Of a DNA stretch of 64,000 nt, positions 26,872 through 34,881 are shown piece by piece. The position numbers and the translations under genes were made by a program. The DNA comes from Edwardsiella anguillarum (GTDB lineage Bacteria; Pseudomonadota; Gammaproteobacteria; Enterobacterales; Enterobacteriaceae). The stretch lies in the NCBI RefSeq assembly GCF_008801815.1, contig NZ_VZOX01000001.1. The stretch is one strand, 5' to 3'. The notes below the pieces were generated by a model that did no database searches, had not been told where the DNA came from, and worked only from the letters and a program-made list of their open reading frames with translations. Within the stretch, counting starts at the first letter, position 1. Every line of letters begins with the position of its first letter.

Positions 26872-27804
26872 TCAGCTGCGGTAAAGGGCGAAGTGCTCCG
26901 CGCACTCCAGCAGCTGCTGACGCGTCAGCATAAAGACGCCGTCGCCGCCGTTATCGAACTCCAGCCAGACAAACGGGATCTGCGGATACTGCGCCATCAG
27001 ATGCACCATGCTGTTGCCCACTTCACAGATCAGGACCCCGTCATCGCTCAGATAGTCCGGCGCACAGGCCAGGATACGGCGTACCAGCTTCAGGCCATCG
27101 CTGCCGGCGGCCAGCCCCAGCGCCGGCTCATGGCGGAACTCGTCGGGCAGATCGGACATGTCCTCTTCATCGACATAGGGCGGATTGGTCACGATCAGGT
27201 CATAGCGCAGCGGCGGCAGCTCACGGAACAGATCGGAGCGGATCGGCGTCACCTGCTGCTCCAGGCCGTGCTGCTGAATGTTATGCTCCGTCACCGCCAG
27301 CACATCGCTGGAGATATCCACCGCGTCCACTTCGGCCTGCGGGAACGCATAGGCGCAGGCGATGGCGATGCAGCCGCTGCCGGTACACATATCCAGAATG
27401 TGCTGCGGCTCATCGCCGATCAGGCCGGAGAAGCGATTGTCGATAAGCTCGCCGATCGGCGAACGCGGCACCAGCACCCGCTCGTCCACATAGAATTCGT
27501 GCCCGCAGAACCAGGCCTTATTGGTCAGATAGGCGACCGGAATACGCTCATTGATACGGCGGATCACCCGCTCAACGATACGGTGACGCTCACTCAGGGT
27601 CAGACGGGCGCTACGCATATCCTCAGGAATGTCCATCGGCAGATAGAGCGTCGGCAGCACCAGCTGCACGGCCTCATCCCACGCGTTATCCGTGCCGTGG
27701 CCGTAGTAAACCTCAGCGGCGTTAAAGCGGCTGACGGTCCAGCGCAGCATATCCTGAATGGTGTGCAGTTCGTTTACCGCCTCATCGACGAAAATCTTGT
27801 CCAA
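26872..27804 (-). CDS. prmB: Ribosomal protein uL3 glutamine methyltransferase PrmB
   Basis: A 310-residue SAM-dependent enzyme that methylates a glutamine of ribosomal protein L3. It carries the SAM loop LDMCTGSGCIAIACAYAFP and the substrate-glutamine motif NPPY (residues 207-210). The start is TTG at 27804: GGAG lies 7 bases upstream, the protein then begins DKIFVDEAVNEL, and the length equals E. coli PrmB. An ATG at 27834 would add ten residues but has poor ribosome-site spacing. Confidence 0.95.
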   Translation of the reverse strand: MDKIFVDEAVNELHTIQDMLRWTVSRFNAAEVYYGHGTDNAWDEAVQLVLPTLYLPMDIPEDMRSARLTLSERHRIVERVIRRINERIPVAYLTNKAWFCGHEFYVDERVLVPRSPIGELIDNRFSGLIGDEPQHILDMCTGSGCIAIACAYAFPQAEVDAVDISSDVLAVTEHNIQQHGLEQQVTPIRSDLFRELPPLRYDLIVTNPPYVDEEDMSDLPDEFRHEPALGLAAGSDGLKLVRRILACAPDYLSDDGVLICEVGNSMVHLMAQYPQIPFVWLEFDNGGDGVFMLTRQQLLECAEHFALYRS

Positions 27805-28014
27805 AGTAGCCTCCAGCAGCGCTCGGAAAGTCATGCCTCACGGCATAGATTACATAATATTGAGTGATACCCGTCGGGGTATAGCGGCTGTAGTGTGCCA
27901 TGAAGCCACGGACAAATCAGCAAGGATCCGCCGCCGACGGCGGTTTTACTTAGCGCGGCGCCCATCTGCGGTTACACTGTGATTATCAGTAAGAAATCAG
28001 CGAACCGTCACAGC

Positions 28015-28560
28015 ATGAGCAAGAAACATTCCATCAATGGCGATGACGTCGCCCTGTTCCGCACCGTCGTCGCCGGTATCCGCCCCCTGAGCCAGGACAG
28101 GGTAACCCATCGCCCGGCGCGCCTGACGCGCCAGGCGGCGCCGCAAAAGGTGCTGCAGGAGCAGATCGACGCCAGCTTCTACTTTTCCGATGAGTTTCAG
28201 CCCAACTTGAGCAGCGACGGGCCGACCCGCTACGTCCGCCCCGACGTCAGCCACTTTGAGCTAAAGCAGCTGCGTCGCGGCGACTACACCCCGGAGATGT
28301 TTCTCGATCTGCACGGCCTGACCCAACAACAGGCCAAACAGGAGCTGGGGGCGCTAATTGCCGCCTGCCGCCGCGAACACCTCTGCTGCGCCTGCGTCAT
28401 GCACGGCCACGGCAAGCATGTTCTCAAGCAGCAGACGCCGCTGTGGCTGGCGCAGCACCCCGACGTCCGCGCCTTTTATCAGGCGCCGCGCGAATGGGGC
28501 GGCGATGCCGCGCTGCTGGTGCTCATTGAGGTCGATGAACGAGAGACGCCGCACCTCTGA
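28015..28560 (+). CDS. smrB: Smr-domain endonuclease SmrB (YfcN)
   Basis: A 181-residue protein whose E. coli homologue cuts mRNA at collided ribosomes. The Smr domain occupies the C-terminal half, with DLHGLTQQQAKQELGAL and MHGHGKHVLKQQTPLWL. Conserved stretches before it include YFSDEFQPNL and YVRPDVSHFELKQLRRGDY. ATG 28015 matches the E. coli start; an in-frame upstream start at 27979 adds unrelated residues. It is divergent from prmB. Confidence 0.94.
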   Translation: MSKKHSINGDDVALFRTVVAGIRPLSQDRVTHRPARLTRQAAPQKVLQEQIDASFYFSDEFQPNLSSDGPTRYVRPDVSHFELKQLRRGDYTPEMFLDLHGLTQQQAKQELGALIAACRREHLCCACVMHGHGKHVLKQQTPLWLAQHPDVRAFYQAPREWGGDAALLVLIEVDERETPHL

Positions 28561-28611
28561 GGCGCGGGCTCCACGCCGGCCGCCGTCGGGCGACGGGACC
28601 GATAAGGAAGA

Positions 28612-29088
28612 TCAGAGGTCGTCGGCCAGCTGGGATGGGCTCACCTGCCACGCCAGCTCACCCGCGGCCCCGTCCAGGGTTACGGCGGCGATGGCCGAGG
28701 TCGCAAACATCGGCGGCGTCTCCTGTGGGCAGAGGGCGGAGACCAGATAGCCGACCAGCGGCAGATGCGAGATCACCAGCACCCGCTGCGACGCCTGCTG
28801 TGACAGCGCCTCAAGGTAGCTGGCGGTGACATCGGCATCGCCGCCCGGCACCAGCTCGTTCAGGATCTCGACTTCGCTCGGCAGCGACAGCGCCTCGCGC
28901 ACCGCGGCCAGCGTCTGCTGCGCCCGCAGATAGGGGCTGACCAGCACCCGATCGATGTTCTCAACCTGGCTACCCAGCCAGGCCGCCATGCGCACGGATT
29001 CCGCACGACCGACCTGCGTCAACGGACGCTGCGCATCGCTGGCGGCCTCAAGCGCCGCTTCACCGTGACGCATAATAAAAACTTGCAT
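28612..29088 (-). CDS. sixA: Phosphohistidine phosphatase SixA
   Basis: A 158-residue phosphatase of the histidine-phosphatase branch acting on phosphohistidine proteins (PTS nitrogen system in E. coli). The catalytic RHG motif is at the N-terminus (MQVFIMRHGEAAL, His8). Further conserved parts are VLVSPYLRAQQT and VLVISHLPLVGYL with the second catalytic His. It converges on smrB. In E. coli the next genes upstream are fadJ and fadI; here they are missing. Confidence 0.95.
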   Translation of the reverse strand: MQVFIMRHGEAALEAASDAQRPLTQVGRAESVRMAAWLGSQVENIDRVLVSPYLRAQQTLAAVREALSLPSEVEILNELVPGGDADVTASYLEALSQQASQRVLVISHLPLVGYLVSALCPQETPPMFATSAIAAVTLDGAAGELAWQVSPSQLADDL

Positions 29089-29480
29089 ATTGCACCGCTA
29101 CTGTTGGTAAACGCCGACGCCACCGTGCGCGGCCCTTACACCCTGGTGGAAAGAAAAATATCGTTACTCAATGCATCCTTTTCCGCGCCAAGCCGGAAGA
29201 GCAAAGGATCGCAGTGGGGCTACCGCCGATTTATTGTTATCACGAGGCGACGCGCGCCGTTATTCGGCGCGCTGTTAACGGCGCACCCCGTACGCCGCAG
29301 GGACGAAAACTACCCCGTTCACCGCCGGCTGTACAGATCTTAAAGGCAAAAGAGTTGCAGCCAGTGATCCGGCTCTCATCCCCCTGCGGGCGGCCCAATG
29401 CCATCGGCCCGCGCGGCGGATAACCTCCGATTACAAAAAAACGCACGGTCTCCCGTGCGTTTTTCCCCCTCGGCGCACGC
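29089..29480. other. Intergenic where E. coli carries fadIJ
   Basis: These about 390 bases separate sixA from yfcZ. No coding remnant of fadJ or fadI could be recognised in any frame. The segment holds the upstream region of sixA and, near its right end, the yfcZ terminator. Short open frames here lack ribosome sites and recognisable products. Confidence 0.55.
29437..29464 (-). terminator. Intrinsic terminator of yfcZ (bidirectional shape)
   Basis: ACGCACGG (29441-29448), loop TCTC, CCGTGCGT (29453-29460) form an 8-bp stem, with A-tracts on the left and TTTT on the right that extend it. On the minus strand it lies 17 bases after the yfcZ stop. Confidence 0.8.
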
Positions 29481-29777
29481 TTAGCGCAGGCCCAGCTGGA
29501 AAATCAGCGTCTCGGCCTGACAGCAGAACAGGAAATCGATGTTCAGCTCGAAGCCCTGCGCATTCTGCGCAATGCTGCTGGTGATCTGGCACGGCTCGGA
29601 CGCGACGGACTGCGCCTTTTCAGTCAGCTGAGCCAGCATCGCCTGAGCCTCATCCTGGCTGGCAAATAGATGACGGTAAGATGCGGTGCAGTCGGTATTG
29701 TCCATCACGGTACCTACGTCTACACAACAGCATGCCGCGGTTTCAGTCGCGCTGCATTTATTGATTGCATCGGTCAT
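29481..29777 (-). CDS. yfcZ: YfcZ/YiiS family protein
   Basis: A 98-residue cytoplasmic protein of the small YfcZ/YiiS (DUF406) family, function unknown. It has the family pattern ACCCVDVGTVMDN near the N-terminus and a second half QGFELNIDFLFCCQAE. The ribosome site GAGGAGAC precedes ATG 29777. It is divergent from fadL, as in E. coli, and is closed by an intrinsic terminator. Confidence 0.9.
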   Translation of the reverse strand: MTDAINKCSATETAACCCVDVGTVMDNTDCTASYRHLFASQDEAQAMLAQLTEKAQSVASEPCQITSSIAQNAQGFELNIDFLFCCQAETLIFQLGLR

Positions 29778-30174
29778 TTCGCTTGTCTCCTCAGTGGGGC
29801 AACCGCCCCGATAGTCGTGCCAATGATGATCTGGCTCAAAAAACAGGATATTTACGCTTATTTTACCTCGCCCGCCTTTTTCACACTAGCGCCAGGAGAG
29901 CGGAATTACGCATCGCGCCAAAATCGCGTAATCTCCACGGTTTGCGGCGTTTTTTCACCTATATTCACCCAGCAAGGTAATAATCTTACAACAAAAATAA
30001 CAAATTAAAAACATCAACCCCATGAAATCAAAGAACAATATTGCAACATTCAGCCATCGTCCCGCGCCGATACGGCACTGGTCTGATTTGTTAGGCCGCC
30101 GCTCCCCCCTACAATCCGCGCTCCTTGTTACGACGTGTAACATTGTTTAAAAAAAGTTCTACGAGGCTTCGGAT
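29778..30174. other. yfcZ-fadL intergenic regulatory region
   Basis: About 400 bases with no gene. AT-rich around 29960-30040 (many AACAAA/AAATTA tracts), it must contain the divergent yfcZ and fadL promoters. The FadR-like operator at 30077-30092 lies inside it. I could not place the fadL -35 and -10 with confidence. Confidence 0.5.
30077..30092 (+). promoter_or_regulatory. FadR operator upstream of fadL
   Basis: ACTGGTCTGATTTGTT agrees with the FadR consensus (A-N-CTGGTC-Y-GA-Y-N-TGTT type) at nearly every fixed position. It lies 82 bases before the fadL start. In E. coli FadR represses fadL from such sites and is released by long-chain acyl-CoA, so the same control is expected. Confidence 0.75.
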
Positions 30175-31491
30175 ATGCGCCAGAAAAAACTGTTTACTCG
30201 ATCGGCGTTAGCCGCGGCGGTAGCACTACTCTCTTCCAACGTCAACGCGGCGGGTTTTCAGCTCAATGAATTCTCCGCGGCCGGACTGGGCCGGGCCTTC
30301 TCCGGCGAAGGGGCCATGATCGACACGCCGGCCTCCGCCAGCCGCAACCCGGCCGTGCTGAGCACCTTCGACCGTCCGGCGATCTCCGTCGGCGGCATTT
30401 ATATCGATCCGGGCGTCGATATCACCGGAACCTCGCCGACCGGTCAGAGCCTGAACGCGCACAACATCGCCCCGAGCGCGCTGATCCCCAACCTGCACTA
30501 CGTGCAGCCGCTGAACGATCGCTGGTCCATCGGCGCCTCCGCCACCAGCAACTACGGCCTGGCCACCGATTTTAGCGATAACTACACCGCCGGCGCCTTT
30601 GGCGGCACCACCGATCTGATGACCGCCAACTTTAACCTGAGCACCGCCTACCGCCTCAACCAGCAGCTGAGCTTCGGCTTAGGCGTCAACGCGGTATACG
30701 CCAAGGCGAAGATCGATCGCTATGCCGGCGATCTGCCGCAGATGCTGGCCCCCAAGCTGCCGCAGCCGTATCGGTCAATGGCCATGAACATTCCCGCCGA
30801 CACCCAGATCGCCGATCTGAAAGGCCACGCCTGGGGCTACGGCTGGAACGCCGGGATCCTGTTCCAGGTAGACGAGCGTAACCGCTACGCCCTGACCTAC
30901 CGTTCAGAGGTAAAGCTCGACTTTAAAGGCGACTACAGCAGCGCCCTGCCCGCTAACCTGAACCCGATCCTGGGCGTCATCGGCCTGCCGATGGGCAGCA
31001 GCGGCCAAGTCATTCCGGGCAAGCTGAGCATGACCCTGCCGGCGATGCTAGAGGTCTCCGGCTATAACCGCGTGGCGCCGCAGTGGGCTATCCACTACAG
31101 CCTGGCCTATACCACCTGGAGCCAGTTTAAAGAGCTGAAGGCCACCAATAACAGCAACGATACCCTGTTCCAGAAGGATGAGCAGTTCCACGACGCCTAC
31201 CGTATGGCGCTGGGGGCCACCTACTACTATGACGATAGCTGGACCTTCCGCGGCGGCGTAGCATTTGACGCGACGCCGGTGCCGGCCGAGCACCGCTCTA
31301 TCTCCATTCCGGATCAGAACCGCGCCTGGCTGAGCGGCGGCTTCAGCTACGCCTTTAACCGCGATCTCTCCGTGGACGTCGGCGCCTCCTATATGCACGG
31401 CTCCCACGTTGACTTCAAGGAAGGTCCCTATACCTTCCGCTCCGTCGGTAAGGCCTGGCTGTACGGCGCTAACCTGAACTACGCCTTCTAA
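30175..31491 (+). CDS. fadL: Long-chain fatty acid outer-membrane transporter FadL
   Basis: A 438-residue 14-strand barrel that lets long-chain fatty acids across the outer membrane. The signal peptide (cut near VNA-AGF, residue 25) is followed by the plug region FQLNEFSAAGLGRAFSGEG with the family's NPA motif in SASRNPAVLS. The protein ends in ANLNYAF with the C-terminal Phe of outer-membrane proteins. A FadR operator lies upstream and an intrinsic terminator downstream, so it is a single-gene unit. Confidence 0.96.
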   Translation: MRQKKLFTRSALAAAVALLSSNVNAAGFQLNEFSAAGLGRAFSGEGAMIDTPASASRNPAVLSTFDRPAISVGGIYIDPGVDITGTSPTGQSLNAHNIAPSALIPNLHYVQPLNDRWSIGASATSNYGLATDFSDNYTAGAFGGTTDLMTANFNLSTAYRLNQQLSFGLGVNAVYAKAKIDRYAGDLPQMLAPKLPQPYRSMAMNIPADTQIADLKGHAWGYGWNAGILFQVDERNRYALTYRSEVKLDFKGDYSSALPANLNPILGVIGLPMGSSGQVIPGKLSMTLPAMLEVSGYNRVAPQWAIHYSLAYTTWSQFKELKATNNSNDTLFQKDEQFHDAYRMALGATYYYDDSWTFRGGVAFDATPVPAEHRSISIPDQNRAWLSGGFSYAFNRDLSVDVGASYMHGSHVDFKEGPYTFRSVGKAWLYGANLNYAF

Positions 31492-31512
31492 TCGCGACGC
31501 CGTCAGACATCG

Positions 31513-31537
31513 AGCGCCCCTGTGGGGCGCTTTTTTT
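31513..31537 (+). terminator. Intrinsic terminator of fadL
   Basis: AGCGCCCC (31513-31520), a short loop and GGGGCGCT (31524-31531) followed by seven T. It lies about 20 bases after the fadL stop. Confidence 0.9.
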
Positions 31538-31733
31538 ATCTCTGCGCCCACGACGGCCCGGAAAGCCACCGCCGCACGATGAGGGCGATAGCGCGCCGAT
31601 CGTCCCGGCAAAAGGCGGCCGGTACGGCAACGCTCGGCGGCGTCCGTGGGTATGGTAAGGGAGAAGGCGGTGGGACGCCAAAGCGGGAGCGGTCGCCGCG
31701 AGGAAGTCGACGCGCGCGGCGGCGCTGCAGAGA

Positions 31734-31761
31734 TAAAAAAACGGGCGCCCGCCGGACGCCC
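31734..31761 (-). terminator. Intrinsic terminator of mlaA
   Basis: On the minus strand a GC-rich hairpin (31743-31761, GGGCGTCC with loop GGC then GGGCGCCC) is followed by a run of T, seen as A at 31734-31741 on the plus strand. It starts 15 bases after the mlaA stop. The 200 bases between this and the fadL terminator hold no gene. Confidence 0.8.
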
Positions 31762-31775
31762 ACGCAGCCTATGCC

Positions 31776-32543
31776 TCAGTTAGCCGAGTCGATATCTTTC
31801 AAATCGTCCTGGATCGCCTGCGCATTGGGGTTGGTCTCCTGCTGAACCTGACCGCCGTTGACCAGGAAGTCATTGTACTGGAAGTAAGCCTCGCGTACCG
31901 TGATGTACGGATCGGGCGAGTTGCGCAGCAGGCCGTCGGAGTCCAGCAGCTGGGCCCGGGTTTCAATCCCCTCCAGCGCCCACTTACCGGCCGACATCCA
32001 GAAGGTCAGCCACCCCAGCGGCGGATAGAGGTAATCCACCGAATCGCCCCCCTCCTGGCGCAGGGTAAAGCTGCCGTAGCCCGGCAGCACCACGTAGGGG
32101 CCGTAGGGGATATGGTAGTAGCCCAGCGTACTGCCGAAGCGCTGTGGATCCTGCTTGCCCAGCTTGTCAGGGTTGGCCATCGCCGCAACGTCGATCAGCC
32201 CGCCCATCCCCAGCGTCGTGTTGAGGAAGAAGCGGTTAAAGTGACGGAAGCCGTCATAGATCCGCCCCTCGGCAAAGCTGTTCACCATGCTGGCCGGCTC
32301 CGCCAGGTTAACGAAGAAATTCATCAATCCGTTACGCGCAGGGCGGGGAACATAGTCACGCCATACCACGGCCACCGGCCGCACCAGGTAGGGGTCAAGG
32401 TAGTCATAGTTCACGCTGAACATGGCCCGGTTAAAGCCCTCCAGCGGATCCGATCGCCCCTGTGTATCGTGCGGGGAAGATCCCGTGGCACAGCCGGCCA
32501 ATACCACGCTTGCCAGGGCCACCCCCGCCAGACGATATTTCAT
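31776..32543 (-). CDS. mlaA: Outer-membrane lipid asymmetry lipoprotein MlaA (VacJ)
   Basis: A 255-residue lipoprotein that removes phospholipids from the outer leaflet of the outer membrane and passes them to the Mla pathway. The lipobox is LAGC (Cys18). The family core is DPLEGFNRAMFSVNYDYLD and LNTTLGMGGLIDVAAM, with LPGYGSFTLRQ and a Glu/Gln/Asn-rich end. It lies between fadL and the ccm operon. Confidence 0.95.
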   Translation of the reverse strand: MKYRLAGVALASVVLAGCATGSSPHDTQGRSDPLEGFNRAMFSVNYDYLDPYLVRPVAVVWRDYVPRPARNGLMNFFVNLAEPASMVNSFAEGRIYDGFRHFNRFFLNTTLGMGGLIDVAAMANPDKLGKQDPQRFGSTLGYYHIPYGPYVVLPGYGSFTLRQEGGDSVDYLYPPLGWLTFWMSAGKWALEGIETRAQLLDSDGLLRNSPDPYITVREAYFQYNDFLVNGGQVQQETNPNAQAIQDDLKDIDSAN

Positions 32544-32612
32544 AATTCACTCCATCAACAAGAACGCCCCTTTACGGGGCGCCCTTCACTGCCTTACGCG
32601 CCGCTCAGCCGC

Positions 32613-33830
32613 CTAAGGCGCCTGACGGCTAAGGGTTATCGCCACCGTTTTACCGCTAGTATAGGGTAAAACTGCACTTTCTCCGAACACATCGCTCTGT
32701 CCGTCAGCCCCCCCCGCGCCCGGCGGCACCACCCGCGCTCGTATGGAAAACTGCGCCAGCGAAGAGAGCAGCCGCTCCGGCATCATCGCATCGCCGTCTG
32801 ACAGGGTCACCGACTGCGGGAAATGGCCCAGCGGCAACCGTTTTACCGCCACCGGTAGCGGGCTATTGCCGTCGGTCAGGGTGATCATCAGCTGGCTGCC
32901 GGACGGCAGCTGGCGCTCCAGCGCCGGATCCATGCTGATATCGACCCGCACCTGTGCCGCGTCGATCCCCGCCTGCACCCGCGCCTGCGCAATGCTGCGC
33001 TCGATCATATCGCGGCGCCGATCGTCCGGCGGCAGCAGCTTCAGCATCATCTCCCAGGCGCCGATCGCCTGACGAAACTCACCCTGCTCGAAGGCGTTAA
33101 ACGCCAGCAGGCTCAGCACCCGGGTATTCTGGTGATCCTGGCTGAGCAGACGGCGCAGCAGCGCGGCGGCGTCGCGGTTATCCTGCTCATCGCTGGAACG
33201 CGTCAGCACCTCGGCGTAGCCCAGTGCCACCTCAGGCTCGCCGGGGGCCAGTTTATAGGCGTGGGCAAACGCCTGCGTGGCCGTCGTTGCGTTATTCAGC
33301 GCCATCCCGATCCGCCCCAGCATCACCCAGTCCGCCACATTGTCCGGATGCGACTGCAGCTCGGTGCGCAGCCCCAGCCCCAGGCGCGTCAGCTCCTCGC
33401 GATCCAGCGGCTTCTGATCTTCGTGCATCACCCGCTCGCGCAGCTGCGGCAGCTGCGTCATCACCCGCCGCCACTCGGCCACCTGACTCCAGCCGCCGGT
33501 TTTCAGATAGAAGCCCAGCGACAGCCCCACCAGCACCAGCACGCCCGGCAGCAGCGCCCAGCGCCCGATCGGCTGAGCGCGCTGCTCCGCCTGCTTCGGC
33601 ACGTCATTCAGCAGGTTATGCTGCAGATCCGTCAGCATCTCTGCGTGCCCCTCGACCAGCCCCTGCGCCTCATCCTGCTCCAGCTCACGCAGACGCTGAT
33701 GATACAGCTGGGTATTCAGGCGATCGCGATCCGCCCCGTCATCGCCGCGCGGCGTACGCAGCGCCGGGATCAAAAACAGCGCTGCGGCGGCGGCCAGCAG
33801 CAGTATCACTATCAGCCAAAAGGTTATCAT
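32613..33830 (-). CDS. ccmI: Cytochrome c maturation protein CcmI
   Basis: A 405-residue inner-membrane protein that chaperones apocytochrome c to the haem ligation complex. Membrane segments are at about 2-20 and 95-112. The cytoplasmic loop contains YHQRLRELEQDEAQGL. The periplasmic TPR part has LGLGLRTELQSHPDNVADW and ALGYAEVLTRSS. In E. coli this part is fused to CcmH; here it is a separate gene, overlapping the ccmH stop by 4 bases. It is the last gene of the ccm operon. Confidence 0.93.
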   Translation of the reverse strand: MITFWLIVILLLAAAAALFLIPALRTPRGDDGADRDRLNTQLYHQRLRELEQDEAQGLVEGHAEMLTDLQHNLLNDVPKQAEQRAQPIGRWALLPGVLVLVGLSLGFYLKTGGWSQVAEWRRVMTQLPQLRERVMHEDQKPLDREELTRLGLGLRTELQSHPDNVADWVMLGRIGMALNNATTATQAFAHAYKLAPGEPEVALGYAEVLTRSSDEQDNRDAAALLRRLLSQDHQNTRVLSLLAFNAFEQGEFRQAIGAWEMMLKLLPPDDRRRDMIERSIAQARVQAGIDAAQVRVDISMDPALERQLPSGSQLMITLTDGNSPLPVAVKRLPLGHFPQSVTLSDGDAMMPERLLSSLAQFSIRARVVPPGAGGADGQSDVFGESAVLPYTSGKTVAITLSRQAP

Positions 33831-34330
33831 CGCGGCTCTCCGTCATGCTCTTGGTTAAGCAAGCGCCGCAGGCGCTGCCGCTCGGCCTCGCTCAGGTCAG
33901 CCTGCGCCGCCTCGCTATCGCGCTGTGCCGTGCGCGCCGGACGGCGACGGGCCAGACGCACCAGCACCCATCCGCCGCCCAGGATCGCCAGCAGCGGCCC
34001 GATCCACAGGATCAGGGTCGCCGGCGTCACCGGCGGCTCATAGGTCACAAAGTTGCCGTAGCGCGCCACCATATAGTCCACCACCTGTTGCTGGTTATAG
34101 CCCTGCTGCATCAGCTCATACACCTTCTGGCGCATGTCCGAGGCGATGATGGCGTTGGAGTCGGCAATGCTGTTGTTCTGACACTTGGGGCAGCGCAGCT
34201 GCTCCGTCAGCTCGCGATACTGCTGCTCCTGCGCCTCGCTGGTAAAGTTGTAGGTGTCGATCACCGCCGCCCACAGGACGCCCGGCAGCAGCAGTCCCAG
34301 CGCCAGCAACGCGCCGCGTAACCCCTTCAT
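33827..34330 (-). CDS. ccmH: Cytochrome c maturation thiol oxidoreductase CcmH
   Basis: A 167-residue protein that reduces the haem-binding cysteines of apocytochrome c together with CcmG. It has a signal peptide, the motif LRCPKCQNNSIADSNA (Cys47 and Cys50) and a membrane helix (LILWIGPLLAILGGGWVLV) near residue 105. ATG 34330 has GGGAGG 7 bases upstream and overlaps the ccmG stop (ATGA). It lacks the TPR extension of E. coli CcmH. Confidence 0.94.
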   Translation of the reverse strand: MKGLRGALLALGLLLPGVLWAAVIDTYNFTSEAQEQQYRELTEQLRCPKCQNNSIADSNAIIASDMRQKVYELMQQGYNQQQVVDYMVARYGNFVTYEPPVTPATLILWIGPLLAILGGGWVLVRLARRRPARTAQRDSEAAQADLSEAERQRLRRLLNQEHDGEPR

Positions 34331-34881
34331 GATTGACCTCCCTGATATTTCAGCCACAGCGGCTCAATCTCTTCCTTCCAGACCCGCTCATTCAGATCGC
34401 CGGCGTGGCGATAGCGAATAATGCCGTTACCGTCGATCAGGAAGGTCTCCGGCGCGCCGTATACCCCCAGATCCAGCCCCAGCATGCCGTCGCCGTCATA
34501 CAGGCTCAGCGCATAGGGGTTCCCCAGCTCGTTCAGCCATTTGATCGCCTTCTGCCGATCGTCCTTGTAGTTCAGGCCGACCACCCTGATCCCGCGCGCC
34601 GCCAGGGTATTCAGATACTGATGTTCGGCATAGCAGGTCGGACACCAGGTGGCCCATACGTTCAGCAGCAGCGGCTTGCCGTCGTGCAGCACCGACTGGC
34701 TATAGGTTTTGCCCGGCGTATCCAGCGAGGCGAGGCGGAACGCCGGCACCGGTTTGCCGATCAGCGCCGATTCCAGCATCGTGGGATCTTCGCCGCTGGC
34801 GTTGCGCTGTAGCTGGATCAGAAACGCCAGCACCAGCAGTAAGAACAGCGCCAGCGGAATAAAAAGCAGTTTACGGTTCAT
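34327..34881 (-). CDS. ccmG: Thioredoxin-like protein CcmG (DsbE)
   Basis: A 184-residue membrane-anchored periplasmic thioredoxin that keeps the apocytochrome CXXCH cysteines reduced. One N-terminal anchor (LLFIPLALFLLLVLAFL) precedes the active site WATWCPTCYAEH (Cys80, Cys83). YGAPETFLIDGNGIIRYRHAG is the conserved cis-proline region. ATG 34881 gives the E. coli length (185) and overlaps ccmF. Confidence 0.95.
   Translation of the reverse strand: MNRKLLFIPLALFLLLVLAFLIQLQRNASGEDPTMLESALIGKPVPAFRLASLDTPGKTYSQSVLHDGKPLLLNVWATWCPTCYAEHQYLNTLAARGIRVVGLNYKDDRQKAIKWLNELGNPYALSLYDGDGMLGLDLGVYGAPETFLIDGNGIIRYRHAGDLNERVWKEEIEPLWLKYQGGQS

Noticed and set aside
29089..29436. Remnant of fadJ or fadI
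   Set aside because: Short frames were read in the gap and none resembles the crotonase, dehydrogenase or thiolase parts.
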